64,000 nt of DNA from Tricholoma matsutake (lineage: Eukaryota > Basidiomycota > Agaricomycetes > Agaricales > Tricholomataceae), in assembly GCA_026075535.2 (NCBI GenBank), contig AP026539.1, positions 1,612,001 to 1,676,000 of the forward strand, written 5' to 3'. Below, piece by piece: positions 51,774 through 63,215 of this stretch. Position numbers and translations under genes: made by a program. The notes under the pieces were generated by a model, which was not told the DNA's origin, made no database searches, and saw nothing but the letters and a program-made list of their open reading frames with translations. Within the stretch, counting starts at the first letter, position 1. Each line of letters starts with the position of its first letter.

Positions 51774-52968
51774 ATGACTTTGGAGAGCCTCACTATCATC
51801 CCTCCACTCAACTCTTCCACCCCACCAACCTTCCCATGGAGATGGACAATGAGGACTGCCTCCAGCACATTGAAGCAAGCATTGCAGGCCTTGTACAGAC
51901 TATGGTGGTATTTGTGCAATGAGAGGCAGACTGCAAAGAGCCACAGGTGCTTCTGAGCATCTCCAACCCCACAGACCTAGGGTCTCCTGGCCCAGTAGTT
52001 CACGAAATCCATTGTGAAACATTGTCATGAGATTACTGCCCCAAGCCTGCAAACCCCACAGACTTTTCAGGTGATCATTCACAAGGACGAGCATTCCTGA
52101 ATTTATGCACACTCTATTTTGCCCTCACTCCTCATCAATTTGCAGATGAGCATGCACAGGTTATGTGGGCCCTCTCATTCATGAAGGGCAGATGAGCCGC
52201 ATGGTTTGTGGATTGTCTCATGCGCAACTACCAACTAAGCAGAAGACTCCCCTACACCTCCTACTCCAATTTTGTGGATGAATTTGCAAACAAGTTCTGT
52301 CTGAAGAATGAGATCCAATCTTTGCGGACCAAGCTCGAGACTGTGAATTACTTCCAAGGTACATGAACCATTGACAAGTACATTGATGACTTTTGCAAAC
52401 TGGTAGAGCGAGCACAGTACTTCAAGGGCTCACATATCGTCCTCAAATTCTGACAAGGTCTAAACATGAAGATCCAACACCATGTTGCCTGTCTCACCAC
52501 CAGACGACCTTTGGATAACACCCCCAAGCAGCAGTACAATGTCACTATCGTCTGTGATGAAAATGACATTGCGAATGAGACTTTTTGCACGTCTTCGCAA
52601 ATGGCCTCACAATCTGAAACCAGCTCGCAGCTAGAGAATATGTTCTGCAAGCTCATTCCCACCATGGCGCGGCCCCTCCCCCTGATTTTGCACACAACTG
52701 CCCCATTGCGATACACACTTTCAGTGCAAAGTGTCTCTGCACCCACTAAACCAAAGGACAGATCTGCGCTCATCTGCTTTCATTGCAGAGAACCCGGTCA
52801 TGCACAACCCAAATGCCCAAGATGGTTTGACATTCAGTACATGGATGGCAAAGAGCAACAGGATTTTGCACAGGAGGAATTCACAACGCTGGATGTGAAT
52901 GACACAAACAAGAGGAATGAGGAGCCCATTGTAGAAGTAAAGGAAGATTTTTGCAGCAACAACAAGTG
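51774..52968 (+). pseudogene. Gypsy-3 gag with zinc knuckle
   Basis: Begins near MTLESLTIIPPLNSS, continues with LNLCTLYFALTPHQFADEHAQVMWALSFMKG, FVDEFANKFCLKNEIQSLRTKLE and IDKYIDDFCKLVE, and ends with the knuckle CFHCREPGHAQPKC (about 52782-52820). TGA codons interrupt at Arg positions (KGR-stop-AAWF, GT-stop-TIDKYIDDF, KF-stop-QGLN). Gag cannot be made in one piece. Confidence 0.88.
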
Positions 52969-55900
52969 AACAGTATGCCACCGTTGTCTGCAAAAAATTG
53001 TTTCACAGTGCTGTCAGTAGATGAAGTGTATGAATCAAATTCTATTTCATCAACCAATCTCTCTGTGAACAATGCACAAGCTGTACTAACCCCTCCCTAT
53101 CCTTGTTCACATTTTCATAAGCGCCCTAAATGGGTGAAACAACTCCCCAACCACTATGTTGTAGTGACAACCCTGAGCCCCCATTCATTCGAGCTCGAAG
53201 TATTGCTGCAAACCACCGATGCCAGTGCTGTGCACACGACCAAGGTGCTACTTGATTGTGGCACCACCGGCCTTTTCATCAGTTCCAATTTCGTTGCACA
53301 AAATCACCTCGCAACAAAGGTGCTCAGCTGACCCATCCCTGTGTTCAATGTCAATGGCTCAGCAAACAAAGCAGGTGATATCTTGGAAGTTGTAGAGGTC
53401 CTACTATGATTTTGTGACCACTCTGAACATGCAATGTCCGCAGTGACTGGCATTGGCAAGCAAGATGTTATTCTTGGCCTCACCTGGCTCTGCGAGCATA
53501 ATCCTGAGGTGGACTGGCAGACTAATGAGGTCAAAATGAGTCGATGCCCCAATCACTGCCACACCTGTCAGAACGAGACAAATGAAGAGTGCAAAAGCAC
53601 TTTTTGGGAAATTGCTAGCATTTGTACCTGTTGTGCAGGTCCCATGCCTACTCCTGACATTGAGATGGAGGACATCCTGGACCTTCCACAACTGGTGAAC
53701 AATGATGACAATGACAAAGACCATGATGAAGCACCCCTTTTGAGTGAAAACTCGGTCAAAGAGGGAGATCGCATCTTTGTCGCTATGATTCCCTGCAAAG
53801 CGGAATTTGTTTGCGCCACGTCCAACATTTCACAATGGCTAGCTGAGGCCTTCCATAAGAATGTGCAACCAAAGTCCTTTCACAAATCCATCCCTGTGCA
53901 CTTCTACGAGTTTGAGGACCTATTTGCAAAAGTCTTCATTCAACTGCTTGCCTGACTGAAAGGTATGGGATCATGTGATTGAACTCATCTCTGGTGCGAA
54001 AGCCACTAGCTGCAAGGTCTACCCCCTCACACCCAATGAACAGGCCAAGATGGACAAATTCATCCAGGAGAACCTAGCCACTGGCTGCATTTGCCCCTCG
54101 AAGTCACTGATGGCATCCCCCATCTTCTTTATCAAGAAGAAGGATGGATCCCTCTGGCTTGTACAAGATTATTGTGCTCTCAATGCCCTCATGATCAAAA
54201 ACTGATATCTGCTACCATGGATTTCGGAACTGGTAAATCAACTATGAGGCGCAAAATACTTTACAAAACTCAACGTGTGATGGGGGTACAACAATGTGTG
54301 CATGAAAAGGGGCAACAAATGGAAAGCCACTTTTTGCACGAATCGTGGGCTTTTCAAATCCTTGGTGATGTTTTTCAGACTCACAAACTCCCCTTCCACA
54401 TTTCAAATGATGATGAATGACATTTTTCAGGATCTCATTATGGAAGGAGTGGTCTGTGTCTACCTGGATGACATCCTCATCTTTACAAAATCAATTGATG
54501 AACATCAGCGCATTATGCGCCTTGTCCTGGAGCGCCTTTGTGCACACAAGTTGTTTCTGCGACATGACAAGTGCGAGTTCAAGCAAACAACGATTGAGTA
54601 CCTTGGACTCATCATATCTGAGGGCAAAATTTGTATGGATCCCATCAAGGTAGCAGGAGTCACCAAATGGCCCACCCCCACAATGCACAAGGAGGTACAG
54701 TCATTCCTAGGGTTCACAAATTTCTATCGGCACTTCATCGAAGAATGTTCACATCATGCAAAACCCCTCTTTGAGCTCACAAAGAAGGAGCGCAAATGGG
54801 AATGGGGACCTTTGGAACAAGGCGCCTTTGATGAAATCAAGAATTGGGTCACATCCTCCCCTATTCTCCATTTCACTGACAATGCCAAAGCATTTCACAT
54901 CGAGGCAGACAGCTCGGACTATGCAACTGGCTCAGTGCTGTCACAGCAATTGGCCAACGATCTCAAATGGCACCCTATCATGTTCTACTCAAAATCACTC
55001 AATGCGGTCAAATGAAATTACGAGATCCACAACAAGGAGATGCTAGCAGTGATGAGATCATTAGAGGAATGGAGGCATTTCCTTGAAGGTGTGCAGCACA
55101 AGGTAGAGATCTGGACTGACCACAAAAATCTGGAGTACTTCATGACTGTGAAAAAGCTAAATCGCAGACAAGCTCACTGGTCGCTCTATCTTTCACAGTT
55201 TGACTTTGTCATGCACCACCATCCTGGAAATAGTATGGGTAAATGTGATGCACTTTTGTGACAAGCCGATCATGCAAACAGCGCTGATGATAACTGTGAC
55301 ACTACCCTGCTCTGCCCCAAATTCTTTGCAATTCATGCACTCAAAGGGGGGAAAATCAAAGGAGTGGAGCAAAATATCTTGTGTGAAGTGTGAAAGGGAG
55401 TTTGGGATGGAAAGAGTGAAGATGCAGCAGTACTAGCAATGAAGGAGTTGGATAGGGCCAAGGGCAAGACATTGTGAAGCTCGGAGTGGACAGAGGAGGA
55501 TGGATTATGGAGGTTTCATGATTGCATTTATGTTCCACTCATACCAGACTTATGATGCAGAATCGCTGAACAGCATCATGACTCCAAGATTGGTGGACAT
55601 GCAGGGCACTGGAAAACACTCGAACTCATCTTGTGCAATTACTGGTGGCCAAACATGTTGCACTTTGTCAGTCAGTACTGTAAGGCCTGCGATCTGTGTC
55701 TTCGCATGAGGGCGCAGAAGCGCTAACCTTTTGGCAAACTACACCCCCTCCCAATCCCCAAAAATTGCTGGGATGTGGTAAGTGTTGATTTCATCACCAA
55801 ACTTCTGGACTCCCATGACTTTGATGCAACAATGATGGTGGTAGACTCAGTGAGCAAGCGCAGCCATTTCATACCCACTCACACCACCGTTACAGTGCTG

Positions 55901-56876
55901 GGATCAGTGCGATTGTACTTGCAGCATGTGTGGAAGCTTCATGGCCTCCCGAAATTGATGCTCTTGGATCGGGGACTGCAGTTCATAGTGCAATTCATGC
56001 GCAAATTGTATCGCTTGTTGGGAATCACCATTTTGGCATCCACAGCATATCACCCCCAGTCTGATGGGCAGACCGAGTGAGTCAATCAGGAGCTTGAGCA
56101 GTACATCCACATTTTTGTGAATGAGTGCCAAAATGATTGGGACACTCTGCTCCTTCTGGGCGAATTTGCATACAATAACCATGTCCACTCATCCACTCAG
56201 CACTCCCCCTTCTTTGTTGACACTGGCAGACATCCACAGATGGGTTTTGAGCCCAACCAATGACCTTTGAGGCTTGAGGCAGTCAATGAGTTTGCGGATC
56301 AGATGAAGTCGACATTGGATGAGGCTCATGCCGCCCTTGCCAAATCGAAGGATGATATGGTGAGGTACTATAACCAATGGCAAATCCCCACACCGATTTT
56401 CACAATTGGCAAAAAAGGTCTTTCTGGATGCTTCAGATATCAGCACAACTAGACCCACAAAGAAATTTATGCACCACTTCCTGGGGCCATATCCAGTCAT
56501 TTGTCCTGTTGGTTCACATGCATATCACCTCCAACTGCCACCATCGATGGCTCAAATACATCCAGTGTTCCATGTCATCAAGCTCATGCCTGCACCAATG
56601 GACCCAATTGAAGGTCGCCATGCAAAACCACCACCGCCCCCCAAGATCATAGGAGAGGAGAGGTACAAGGTGGATGAGGTGCTGGACAGCAGGATGAAGG
56701 GTAGGAAGTTGCAGTATCTGGTCAGATGGAGAGGTTATGGGCACAAAGAAAATTCATGGATTCCAGAGGAGGATCTCAATGCCACAAAACTAATCGCAAA
56801 CTTCTACAGGTCTCATCTGAGTGCCCCAAAATGTGTTAACGCACTTACCTTTGGACAGATGGGATTCCGACCATGA
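52951..56876 (+). pseudogene. Gypsy-3 pol: protease, RT, RNase H, integrase, chromodomain
   Basis: Protease LLDCGTTGLFIS (about 53248-53284). RT with YLDDILIF (about 54460) and RNase H ([13 protein letters not shown], 55105). Integrase (VVSVDFITKL at 55778, YHPQSDGQTE at 56048). Chromodomain (VDEVLDSRMKGRKLQYLVRWRGYG, NSWIPEEDL, 56670-56790). TGA stops fall at conserved Arg sites, for example 53329-53331, 53407-53409, 54203-54205, in the VKxNYEI, ALLxQADH and TExVNQE motifs, with R-to-H, Q and C changes at others. The overall frame is otherwise well preserved, so decay was by point mutation. Confidence 0.9.
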
Positions 56877-56931
56877 TATCCACACCAATGGAACTTTGTG
56901 CATCGGGACGCTGCACCTTAAGGGGGGGTGA

Positions 56932-57508
56932 TGTAAGGGAAACACCTTACAAGCCCCTACAATGGTTGGTGCACATTTGCAAATGTTTCTGCACACCCAC
57001 AAATGTTTGCACAACAAAGCGCCTTTTGTGCAATGAGGCACCTTTTGCACCAATCATCTACAAACATTCCGATATGTTGATCCATCAGCCCCTATTGTAC
57101 TCTCATTATTCTCACAGTCAATACCCCTGTGCAAACTGCTGTCACAGTTTGCGCCTTATGCACAAACCAGTTGCGCAATTGTTGCACCTGCAGAAACGAT
57201 TGAGGATGTCCTCACAAATCATGGCCTGATGCGGACACTATCACTGATTGATGACTGTCTCCCCAAATGGGAGCACAACCCTGGATCTGAATTAGTGCTA
57301 GGATGGAAGGGGCTCCAAGTATTTTAGAATGTTGCATGCCTTCCATATATATACTTCAGCCTTGCACCAGACTCCTTAGAGTTTTCTCTTTGGTTTTCCC
57401 TTGCAAGGTATGGGTCTTTTCCTTGTTCAATAGTTATTGAATCTAAACTTTGGTTTTCCCTTGCAAGTATCGAGTTCTTAGGACTCTGATTGTAAGGTTG
57501 CCCTTACA
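56932..57508 (+). repeat. 3' LTR of gypsy-3
   Basis: 577 bp. Differences from the 5' LTR include transitions and a missing 40-bp duplicated segment. The twin CTTTGGTTTTCCCTTGCAAG motif is kept. Confidence 0.93.
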
Positions 57509-57513
57509 CTTCC
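57509..57513. repeat. Target-site duplication CTTCC, right copy
   Basis: Matches 51058-51062. Confidence 0.9.
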
Positions 57514-58292
57514 CAGCACAGTTGCCCATGGTGAGCTCACTGTCAACCAGGCCAACAGTGAATGCAGAGCTTGTGGCTGCGATTGCAGCTGCATTGGGCA
57601 TGGGGGGCACATTACCAACCATTACCAGCAGCACCCCTCTGCAGCTCTCAGGGGAGTACTTCTCGGAGATAATTACAGATGCCACAAGCCAGCTCCCAGT
57701 CACAGTAATAGAGGAGCTGAAAAGCGGTTTCAAGAACTACATCCCATTGGCACTGTGCACATACAAAGCCTATTTGAATGCTACCAGGGCTACTGACCTC
57801 TTCGATACAGAGATTGGCCTGAATGAGAGAGGCAAAATCAAGATGAAGCAAAAAATGCTGACAGCCACAAGGGACCATTACCTCACGACAGATGACTTCA
57901 TGGAGAGATGGGAGAATTTTGTTTGGGGCATCTGTAACCATCTAGTTTTGGGGGAGGAAAGTGAGGCCAATACTCTGAAGGTGTTGCAATGTGCAACAAT
58001 GTTTGTGGATTTCTTCAGCACAATTGCAGCTAGACCTGATTTCATGCTTGACTGGCCTTTGTATAGAGGCTACATCATTGAGACCTACACCTTGTGGGTT
58101 GGTCAGAGAAGTGACTTGTATAAGTACAAGATGAAGAACCTCCTGCTGTTGGTTCTCAAGCACTTGAAACAAGCAAGTGGCCCACTGGGCACCAGGAGTC
58201 AGGCAGGATGTAGTGGATCAAGAGGGGCTTTTGCAGGAGGTGGCAACTTTACAGTGGGTAACAGCTATGTTGGGGTGCGAGGTAGGGGGTGA
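57514..58292 (+). pseudogene. YR-2 gag-like ORF, 3' part
   Basis: Continues in frame with ELVAAIAAALGMGGTLP and then PVTVIEELKSGFKNYIPLALCTYKAY, DDFMERWENFVWGICNHL, and LDWPLYRGYIIETYTLWVGQRSDLYKYK, the helical gag-like domain of this element group. A Gly/Arg-rich tail (GVRGRG) follows. It is open from the gypsy-3 edge to the stop at 58290-58292. Confidence 0.72.
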
Positions 58293-60285
58293 GCAGCATA
58301 TGGCGGAGTCCAGCACTATTCTGGTCATGGGGGAGCATCAGCAGTTTTTTCCATCATCCTTTTGCTCATCCTTTTCTGCCATCAAATGTTATCTCTGTGC
58401 AGGGTCCCATTCCCACAGAGAACACCAGGGCAGTGCAAAATGATTGGTCCTTGGCGAGCATAGGAAATGGGTTGACAAAGCACTTGGCAGCCAGATTGTC
58501 TGTATCGCCTTTAACTCTGGCCCATTTGGCTGTAAAAGACCCATCTGCAACTTCAGCCATTCTTGCTCCCTGTGTGGTGACCTCACCCATGGATCCGACA
58601 AATGCAGCACCTGACAACATCTTTCCAATTATCACCAAACTCAAGCCAGGTGCTTGGGATCACACTCTGGAGGATGCAGGCATCTGGGAGGAGTTTCATG
58701 ACATTCCAGTAGGCCTCCACGAGGGTTTTTACTGTGGCTTGGAACAATTTTTGTTATCATGCACATCCATTCCGCCAAACCATTACACGTCTGAAGAGGA
58801 TGAAACATTTGTTATTGCAAAGTATGCTGAAGAGATTGAACTTGGCAGATTGTCACATGGCTATGACCCAGATACTCTTTTTTCTTTGATTGGACATTTT
58901 CACACAGCTCCTCTTGCAGTCATCGACCAGGGCAACAGTAAACACCATGTTGTCTTAAATCATTCTTATCCAAAAAATAGACACTGTATTGATCTTGAAG
59001 CTTCCTCATTTGAATCAACCAGCAGAATCATTATCGACCCCACAAAAACCTCTATTAACACAATCATCAACTCTACAGAATTCCAGTGCACATGGGGTTC
59101 TTTCTCTGAATGCTATCTCTTAGTGGCTGACACACCTGAGGGAGTGCAAGCAGCCATATTTGATGTTGATGCTGCCTTCCAAAACATTCCCACACACCCT
59201 TCAGCACACTGCTTCCTGGCCATAACAATAAAAGGACTAATCCACCTTGACCATGTTCTGAACTTTTGGCACATCACCATCACTGGGGATTTTTGGCAGA
59301 GTAGCGGATGCCATGGTCCAAATACTTCTCAGTTCAGGGCATCGAGGCAGTCTTAAAATGGGTAGATGACTTCATTTTTCTATGCTACCCTTCTCACCAC
59401 CTATCTGATGGATCCTATTGATATTCTTACACTGCTGAACTCATCTGGAAGGTCATGGAGGAGCTGGCCTGGCCTTGGGCCCCAGCAAAATTTGTCAACT
59501 TTGCATCAGCTTTCATGTACATTGGTTTTTGGTGGGACCTGGTTGCAAAAAAGGTGGAGCTGCAGGAGAAGAAGAAAGTGAAGACTTGGAATGACTAGCT
59601 GATTGGATGCACAGCTCCACTCATACTGCAAAAGATGCTGAGAAGGTGATTGGCATGTTGAATCATGTTTGCTTGGTCATGTCAGAGGGACATTCCCAAA
59701 TGGTCTCATTGTACAAGTTTCAGGGCAGTTTCAAAGTGAGCCAGTCCCAGGGGACAAGGCATAAGTTCTCTGCAACAGCAGCAGAGGATGTGGACTGGTG
59801 GAGGCATCGTTTATGAGAAGACTTGATAGGGAGGGCAATAATCTGCCCAGACAGAGCTTTTTGTGGATGCATCTACAGGATGGGGCATCGGATTGATTAT
59901 CGACAGAAAGTGGCTGGCATGGCAATTCAAGAAGGGGTGGAATTCTGAAGGGTGGGAGATTGGATGGGGCAAGATGGTGGCAGTGGAACTGGCGATTTGT
60001 ACATTGATTACTGCAAAATTCTCCAACACCCACATCATTCTACACTCAGATAACCAAGGGGTTGTGGAAGTGCTGAAAGTGGGCCAGTCATGGGGCACTC
60101 AGCAAAATGCCATCTTGTGGGAAATTGTCAGACTCATACAGTACCACAACCTGTGGATCTCCATGGTTTGGATACCTATGACAGAGAACCCTGCAGATGG
60201 CCCCTCTAGGGGGGTTCTATACTTCCCGAGCCTGCATGAGCACCAAGGCTTCCAGCTGTCAGCAAGCTGCATAGTTGGTGTATGA
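58289..60285 (+). pseudogene. YR-2 reverse transcriptase and RNase H
   Basis: The N-terminal part carries ELGRLSHGYDPDTLFSLIGHFHTAPLAVID and VFDVDAAFQNIPTHP-like text (FDVDAAFQNIPTHPSAHCFLA). After a frame shift near 59290 the catalytic box appears as KWVDDF (WVDD at 59359-59370), then WPWAPAKFVNFASAFMYIGFWWDL in broken frames. RNase H (59863-60285) has VDAST, VAVELAICTLI, SDNQGVVEVL and ENPADGPSR. The catalytic acids are mostly kept; the frames are not. Confidence 0.78.
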
Positions 60286-61285
60286 ACACGGGATCGATCA
60301 TGGGAAGGCTTAACTTGCACCTGTCGGAAAAGAAAAAATGATCAGGGTTAAACGAACGACCCTTGCCTTTACTCTGCAGTTCTGCCCCCCATCCCCCTCA
60401 ACCAATACTCCCCCTGTTCCCCATCTATTCCACCCATGGTATATACATCTGCAGTCCACCCCTTGCCAATGAAGTCCCAAGTCAAGTATGCCAACACTCT
60501 CCCAATAGGGTGTGGGCTGTGCAGGGATGGTCCTATGATTGGCCATTGGCAACCTTCCACTATTGGTCTTCCTCCCTGAAGGTTGTAGGTCTCTACCCAA
60601 TTGACAACAGATTGCACCCTTGACACAAGGCCAAGGTCTGCACTAAGCAGAGCTGGTGGTGGTACACCGAGGCATCGAAAATGGTGCCTGAGTCGCATTG
60701 AGAGTAAGATGGATAGCAGGGCATTCCTGCCGCCAGTGAGAGCATGTGGGGTCACACCACACAAATCGTTGCAATGAACTCCAATAAGATAAAAAGAAGG
60801 GGTAGTTTATAAAGGATGATGGCTCAAGCCATGAGAGAGGCCCAACAGAGATTAGTGAGGAGGTGTTAGGTAGAATAAAGCACAGTCATAGTGGGGGCAC
60901 CAAATTCCCATGACCGGATGGTGGTGGTTAAAGATCAAGAAGGGGCAGTCACGTTATGGATGAGAATGAAGCTGCGCTCTACTACGACCACGCCAAGTCA
61001 TCATATGCCATTTTTCACAATGCCTCCCATCAGGACCTTGCAGGTCATTGCTCACCATAGGCATGATCTTCCTCAGCTGGCACAGCAGCATGGTGGACAT
61101 CTTGCGCGCTATCACAATCATCCACAACCATACACTTCATGGATTCTGGCACTGCAAATGAACATACCACACATTCCTTTGTTAATACCACCCACACTAC
61201 AGAAATTAGTGGATAAAGGTCCAAAATGCGGCAGTAAGCGACTCGACTCATCGGAAGGACGCAAACAGACTGTGGGAGTTTCTCA
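60286..61285 (+). other. YR-2 spacer between RNase H and recombinase
   Basis: About 1 kb in which short frames overlap. A minus-strand frame (60600-60310) and a plus frame (60891-61304) have no recognised motif. The recombinase N terminus (a 'SFSQCLPSG'-type DNA-binding part) probably lies here in broken frames near 61030-61270. Confidence 0.4.
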
Positions 61286-62141
61286 ATGCCTTGGGAGCTT
61301 TTGATAGCTTGGGCAGCATCTTATGCTGGGCGATTTGCTGGGAAGACTGTTGGGGCAAAGATATCTGCTATCAAGAAGGAGCATGAGAGAAGAGGATTGA
61401 GTTGGCATGGGGGGGCTCATTTGCATCAGATCACTAAGGGCATTGAGGAGCTCAGGCCAGCGTCATCGTTCCATCCCAAGAGAGCCCCAGTCACCATTAT
61501 GATGCTCACTGATCTTGACACAGCACAGGACTTCTGGTCTCGATATCTGCATTCGGGCAATCTGCCTGTTATCCTTTTTTGGCCAGCTACACAGCGGGGA
61601 GCTACTCCCGCCTACCCAAAATCTCGAGAAGTTTGACCCTCGCCGCAATGCTAAATTCTCCGACATTGCAGAATCGACATCACAGAGCGGCACATGTAAC
61701 CTCCATCTGCCATGGTCAAAAACCCAGAAGGCTCGGGGGGATGATGTCTGGATACCATGTCAGGAAGCGCCACTAGACCCCATTCACACCATCTAGAAAC
61801 ACTACATCAAGAACAGACTAGACATATCACACCCTATTGCTGCAATGTGCATATCGTGACGAACATGGCAAGCTGGTGATGCTCACGAGGTCCAAGTTCA
61901 TCCAACGAATCAACCAGATCCTCCAAATGACGAACAAACACTATCCTCGAATCACGGGCCACTGCTTTCGTATCGGGGGTACTACCTTTTACCTGATCTC
62001 GGGAGTGCCACCCAATATGGTGAAGAAATTTGGCCGGTGGCGATTGCAGGCATTCTTGGAGTATTGGTGCTGCCTTGACTACTTGGGGGCTTTGCATATC
62101 GATATGCTGCCACTAAACCTAGATGCGCATCAGCAGCAGTG
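61286..62141 (+). pseudogene. YR-2 tyrosine recombinase
   Basis: LIAWAASYAGRFAGKTVGAKISAIKKEHERRGLSWHGG (61300-61420), then LTDLDTAQ, a frame shift, GLDICIRAICLLSFFGQLHSGELL, CNLHLPWSKTQKA and KHYIKNRLDISHPI, another shift, then TGHCFRIGGTTFYLISGVPPNMVKKFGRWRLQAFLEYWCCLDYLG. HCFR and FGRW supply the catalytic His/Arg region and FLEYW supplies the likely nucleophile Tyr. Two frame shifts and a TAG in place of Gln make it inactive. Confidence 0.78.
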
Positions 62142-62950
62142 AAGAAGCAGGCCCAAGGCTTGATTGGCATCTTCGGGTGAGTCTTCGTCATAACTACGAC
62201 GCGCCTTTGGGCTCGCTTCTCATTTGGGTTCCCGTAGTCATTCCTTAGCTCACCCTCGGCTCGATAGGTTAGAATTCAGTTTTTCTTTTCTCACTCGTTC
62301 GGATCACAGATCCCATCTCTTGGATTCCAGCCCGTCGCATTCGCTCCCAGATTCTTTAGCATGTGAACTTAGATTAGTTTTGTAAAGACACTTGCATATC
62401 TCGATGTACCAGACAATTCTACCAACTGCAAAAGGAAAGGAGTATGTCAAGATGGGATAAAAAAAACTTTCCGGGTCAAATGGCCGTTACCGAGATCGCA
62501 CATGGTAACCTGCATAGTTCGAATAAATAGCTTTGATATCACCATCAAGCTCAGGGAAGGGATATCATTCAAAGAAAGAAAGTCTTGACGTCTTGGAAAT
62601 CTAACAGAAGGACAGGGTCAACCACATGTTAAGCTCATCTACGTCACTGATTCTGTGAATATAGATCCTAGGTGGGTCAGCCTCGAGTGTGATGCAAGTG
62701 TGATGGCAACACTGACCGGAGTTCAATTGGCCACATGAGCGAACTTACGACGGGGTGGCGGAACGGGAATCCCGCACGAGACTAAGGGGGGGGGGTACCG
62801 CCAGAGGCTGAAATTTTTTTTATTACCATGGTATCTACAACACTGTCAGCTACAGGACCGTAGGCTCATTTTAAGCCAATCCTCGCCATCCCTTACATCT
62901 GTAATCGACTCCGCCACCTTCTCCATTGCCATATTCCGTTGTTGTTGCCC
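62142..62950. other. Intergenic flank right of YR-2
   Basis: CpG-containing sequence without supported genes. A GGTGGCGGAACGGGAATCCCGC hairpin-like stretch lies near 62751 and a G-run at 62786-62797. Confidence 0.4.
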
Positions 62951-63215
62951 TCCGATGTTGTCCTCCTGGCATCGGTGTCGTACTGCACAATCCACCACTC
63001 AAATATGGACTTGCAGTGGTAGTGACAGGTGGGTCATCCGGTGGGGTGTCATCTCGTCCTCTTCCTTTCCCTCGTTGTTGTACCCATCACTGTTGACCGT
63101 CGCTGGGATCATTGTGTCGTCATCACAGTCGAAAATGTGGAAGAATGAAATGATAAGTTAGTCGAAGCAAAAAAGACAAGAAACGAACACAAAAAGGGGC
63201 CCAAACGACGATAGG
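62951..63215 (+). repeat. CpG-rich relative of the composite repeat
   Basis: CCACCACTCAAATATGGACTTGCAGTGG (module-like), GTGACAGGTGGG, an A-rich linker ending AACGAACACAAAAAGGGGCCCAAACGACG (63183-63210). The core GGGCCCAAACGACG keeps CpG where other copies have CAATG or CGATG, so this copy is the least mutated. Confidence 0.5.

Larger units (their letters stand above)
51063..57508 (+). mobile_element. Full-length but inactive Ty3/gypsy chromovirus (gypsy-3)
   Basis: 6,446 bp with LTRs of 617 and 577 bp, TSD CTTCC, a self-complementary primer site, gag with CCHC knuckle, protease, RT, RNase H, integrase, chromodomain, and a polypurine tract AAGGGGGGG (about 56921-56928). It is the closest relative of gypsy-1 in the window by protein text. 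LTRs have diverged, and pol is broken by many TGA codons at positions where gypsy-1 has Arg. It sits inside the YR-2 gag-like gene. Confidence 0.94.
49669..62141 (+). mobile_element. Second tyrosine-recombinase retrotransposon (YR-2), interrupted by gypsy-3
   Basis: The order, after removing gypsy-3 (51063-57508 and one TSD copy), is gag-like ORF, RT-RNase H (58289-60285) and tyrosine recombinase (61286-62141). The gag-like frame is continuous across the insertion point, which proves the nesting. The RT active-site box is WVDD and the recombinase is a different lineage from YR-1 (HCFRIGG box). Stops and frame shifts are frequent. Terminal repeats were not found. Confidence 0.82.
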
